From Akkermansiaceae bacterium (GTDB lineage Bacteria > Verrucomicrobiota > Verrucomicrobiia > Verrucomicrobiales > Akkermansiaceae), in assembly GCA_023301645.1 (NCBI GenBank), contig JALZUH010000212.1:1-5511 (forward strand): a DNA stretch of 5,511 nucleotides, read 5' to 3'. Positions 4,321 to 5,511 of this stretch are shown one piece after another. Position numbers and translations under genes: made by a program. A model generated the notes under the pieces. The model made no database searches, had not been told where the DNA came from, and saw only the letters and a program-made list of their open reading frames with translations. Within the stretch, counting starts at the first letter, position 1. Every line of letters begins with the position of its first letter.

Positions 4321-5511
4321 TTATCTTTCGAGTAGGATCTCATCACCGAGGATGACGAGGTCGATACTCCCATCAAGGGTCTTGTCGAGGAACGGTGTGT
4401 TCTCACTCTTGGACTGCATGAAGTCTGCGCTGAAGGTTGTCTGGCCTTGTGGGTCGAATAGTATGCACTCTGCCTTACCACCTTCTACGATGGGCACGGC
4501 GTCGAGCCCCATCATTCTTCTTGGCTGCGCTGAGTAGCGGTTGACGAGTAGTCCCCAGCCGAACTCCCCTGTTTTCACGTAGTGGTGATAGAGGGATACG
4601 AGGGCGGTTTCTAGTCCTGTGATTCCGTTTGGAGCACTGACGAAGTCTTGTGCTTTCTCGAAAGGTGTATGTGGTGCGTGGTCGGTGGCGATGATGTCGA
4701 AGACTCCGTCTTTAAGACCCTGTAGCAGCGCTGCGTTATCAGCTGCTGTTCGGAGTGGTGGGTTCATCTTATAGTGCGTGTCGTAGTCGCCGATGTCCTC
4801 TTCGTTGAAGAGGAGGTGATGCGGGGAGACCTCAGCCGTGACTTTAGCGCCCATGGTCTTCCACCAGCGGATGGTTTCCATGCCCATGCGGCTAGATACA
4901 TGCTGAATATGCACGCGTGCTCCTGTGGCGTGGGCTATACGGATATCACGATCCATGCACATTTCCTCACTGCATGCAGGCGTGCCCTGAATACCGAGGC
5001 GATGACTTACGACACCTTCATTGAGTGCACGCGGGCCAGAGATTTCTAGGGTCTCACAGTGCATGGCAAAGAAGCAGTCGAACTCAGATGCGTATTCCAT
5101 GGCATTTTTGAGCAGGCTTAGGTCAGGAACTGCGTCACCATCATCGGTGAGCATCTTCACGCCGAGATTGAGCATTCCGTCGATGCCGGCGAGCTCTTTC
5201 CCTTCGCGCCCTTTAGTAATACAGCCAGAGGTGTAGACAGGGATCCTAGAGTCGCGCTTGGCGATATCATAGATTTGCTGGACGACTGTTGCTGAGTCGA
5301 TGGCTGGTGAGGTATTGGGCATGAGCACTACACCTGTCACACCGCCATTGATGGCAGCTTCTGTGCCAGACTTGATTGTTTCCTTCGCCTCCTGTCCAGG
5401 CTCACGCATGTGGATGTGTGTGTCGAACATCGATGGTGAGAGGATTTTCCCAGCTGCGTCGATCACTTTGGCTCCTTCGGGAGCGGTAATCTGCTCAGGG
5501 GTGATCTGCTG
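4321..5511 (-). CDS. pyrC: dihydroorotase, class I (N-terminus outside the window)
   Basis: Zinc amidohydrolase that interconverts N-carbamoyl-aspartate and dihydroorotate, the third step of de novo pyrimidine synthesis, in the cytoplasm. The frame is open to the window edge; 396 residues are visible and the true start lies beyond 5511. The GTG at 5466 falls inside the conserved 'VIDA.GK' strand and is not the start. Counting from that codon, the metal-site motifs are DTHIHMREPGQE (15-26; His17, His19), LTDDG (106-110; Asp109), MHCET (135-139; His136), HIQHVSS (186-192; His189) and ATDHAPH (260-266; Asp262). EVSPHHLLF (212-220), KMNPPLR (233-239) and GITGLET (281-287) are further family signatures. 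An Asp in the DDG motif, where class II enzymes carry a carboxylated Lys, marks class I. The C-terminal SKSENTPFLDKTLDG (352-366) is usual. A pyrB gene often precedes it, but that lies outside this window. A hairpin terminator follows. Confidence 0.95.
   Translation of the reverse strand, partial: QQITPEQITAPEGAKVIDAAGKILSPSMFDTHIHMREPGQEAKETIKSGTEAAINGGVTGVVLMPNTSPAIDSATVVQQIYDIAKRDSRIPVYTSGCITKGREGKELAGIDGMLNLGVKMLTDDGDAVPDLSLLKNAMEYASEFDCFFAMHCETLEISGPRALNEGVVSHRLGIQGTPACSEEMCMDRDIRIAHATGARVHIQHVSSRMGMETIRWWKTMGAKVTAEVSPHHLLFNEEDIGDYDTHYKMNPPLRTAADNAALLQGLKDGVFDIIATDHAPHTPFEKAQDFVSAPNGITGLETALVSLYHHYVKTGEFGWGLLVNRYSAQPRRMMGLDAVPIVEGGKAECILFDPQGQTTFSADFMQSKSENTPFLDKTLDGSIDLVILGDEILLER

Noticed and set aside
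4774..5049. Plus-strand frames opposite the dihydroorotase gene
   Set aside because: They are antisense to conserved dihydroorotase motifs and have no features of their own.
5464..5466. GTG as start codon of dihydroorotase
   Set aside because: The frame continues upstream to the window edge with plausible family sequence, and the GTG encodes the Val of the conserved VIDA strand before the HxH motif.
1..5511. CRISPR arrays, tRNA or rRNA genes, insertion sequences, attachment sites
   Set aside because: No regularly spaced repeats, cloverleaf, rRNA-like stretch, transposase frame or paired terminal inverted repeats were seen on either strand.

Overview
The window looks like chromosomal DNA from a Verrucomicrobia-type bacterium. 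The evidence is a eukaryotic-like (type II) glutamine synthetase of 337 residues, a broken surface-protein gene with an Ig-like domain, an Asp/Gly-rich repeat and a 'YRVEYDADL ... NGDGTET' C-terminal module of a kind familiar from Verrucomicrobia, and no Shine-Dalgarno sequence before any of the four visible starts. The phylum assignment is an inference from gene content; no rRNA gene or other marker is present.

Layout: positions 1-72 are the last 23 codons of a membrane protein, perhaps the fluoride channel CrcB/FluC. Next, on the same strand, come a very small kinase-fold protein (104-532) and, 8 bases later, a PP2C-type Ser/Thr phosphatase (541-1422). Together they look like a kinase/phosphatase pair. 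Positions 1423-1654 form a regulatory region. It has a near-consensus sigma-54 promoter (TGGCAC-N5-TTGCT, 1498-1513), a 35-nt hairpin (1561-1595) and three ACTAGAA repeats (1614-1645), all ahead of the type II glutamine synthetase gene (1655-2668), which ends in a strong intrinsic terminator (2696-2732). A separate gene (2797-3543) encodes a membrane-anchored NERD-domain protein with a C-terminal zinc ribbon; its candidate promoter lies so close to the ATG that the mRNA may be leaderless. Positions 3661-4197 hold the surface-protein pseudogene. A hairpin terminator (4278-4317) closes the minus-strand gene for a class I dihydroorotase (4321 to beyond 5511), whose N-terminus lies outside the window.

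How the parts may work together: glutamine synthetase makes glutamine, the nitrogen donor for carbamoyl phosphate, while dihydroorotase acts later in pyrimidine synthesis. They are convergent with two other loci between them, so there is no sign of shared control. The most informative observation is the sigma-54 element, which predicts nitrogen-responsive transcription of glutamine synthetase in an enzyme type that lacks the adenylylation control of type I enzymes. The least understood part is the 142-residue kinase-like protein next to a PP2C phosphatase.
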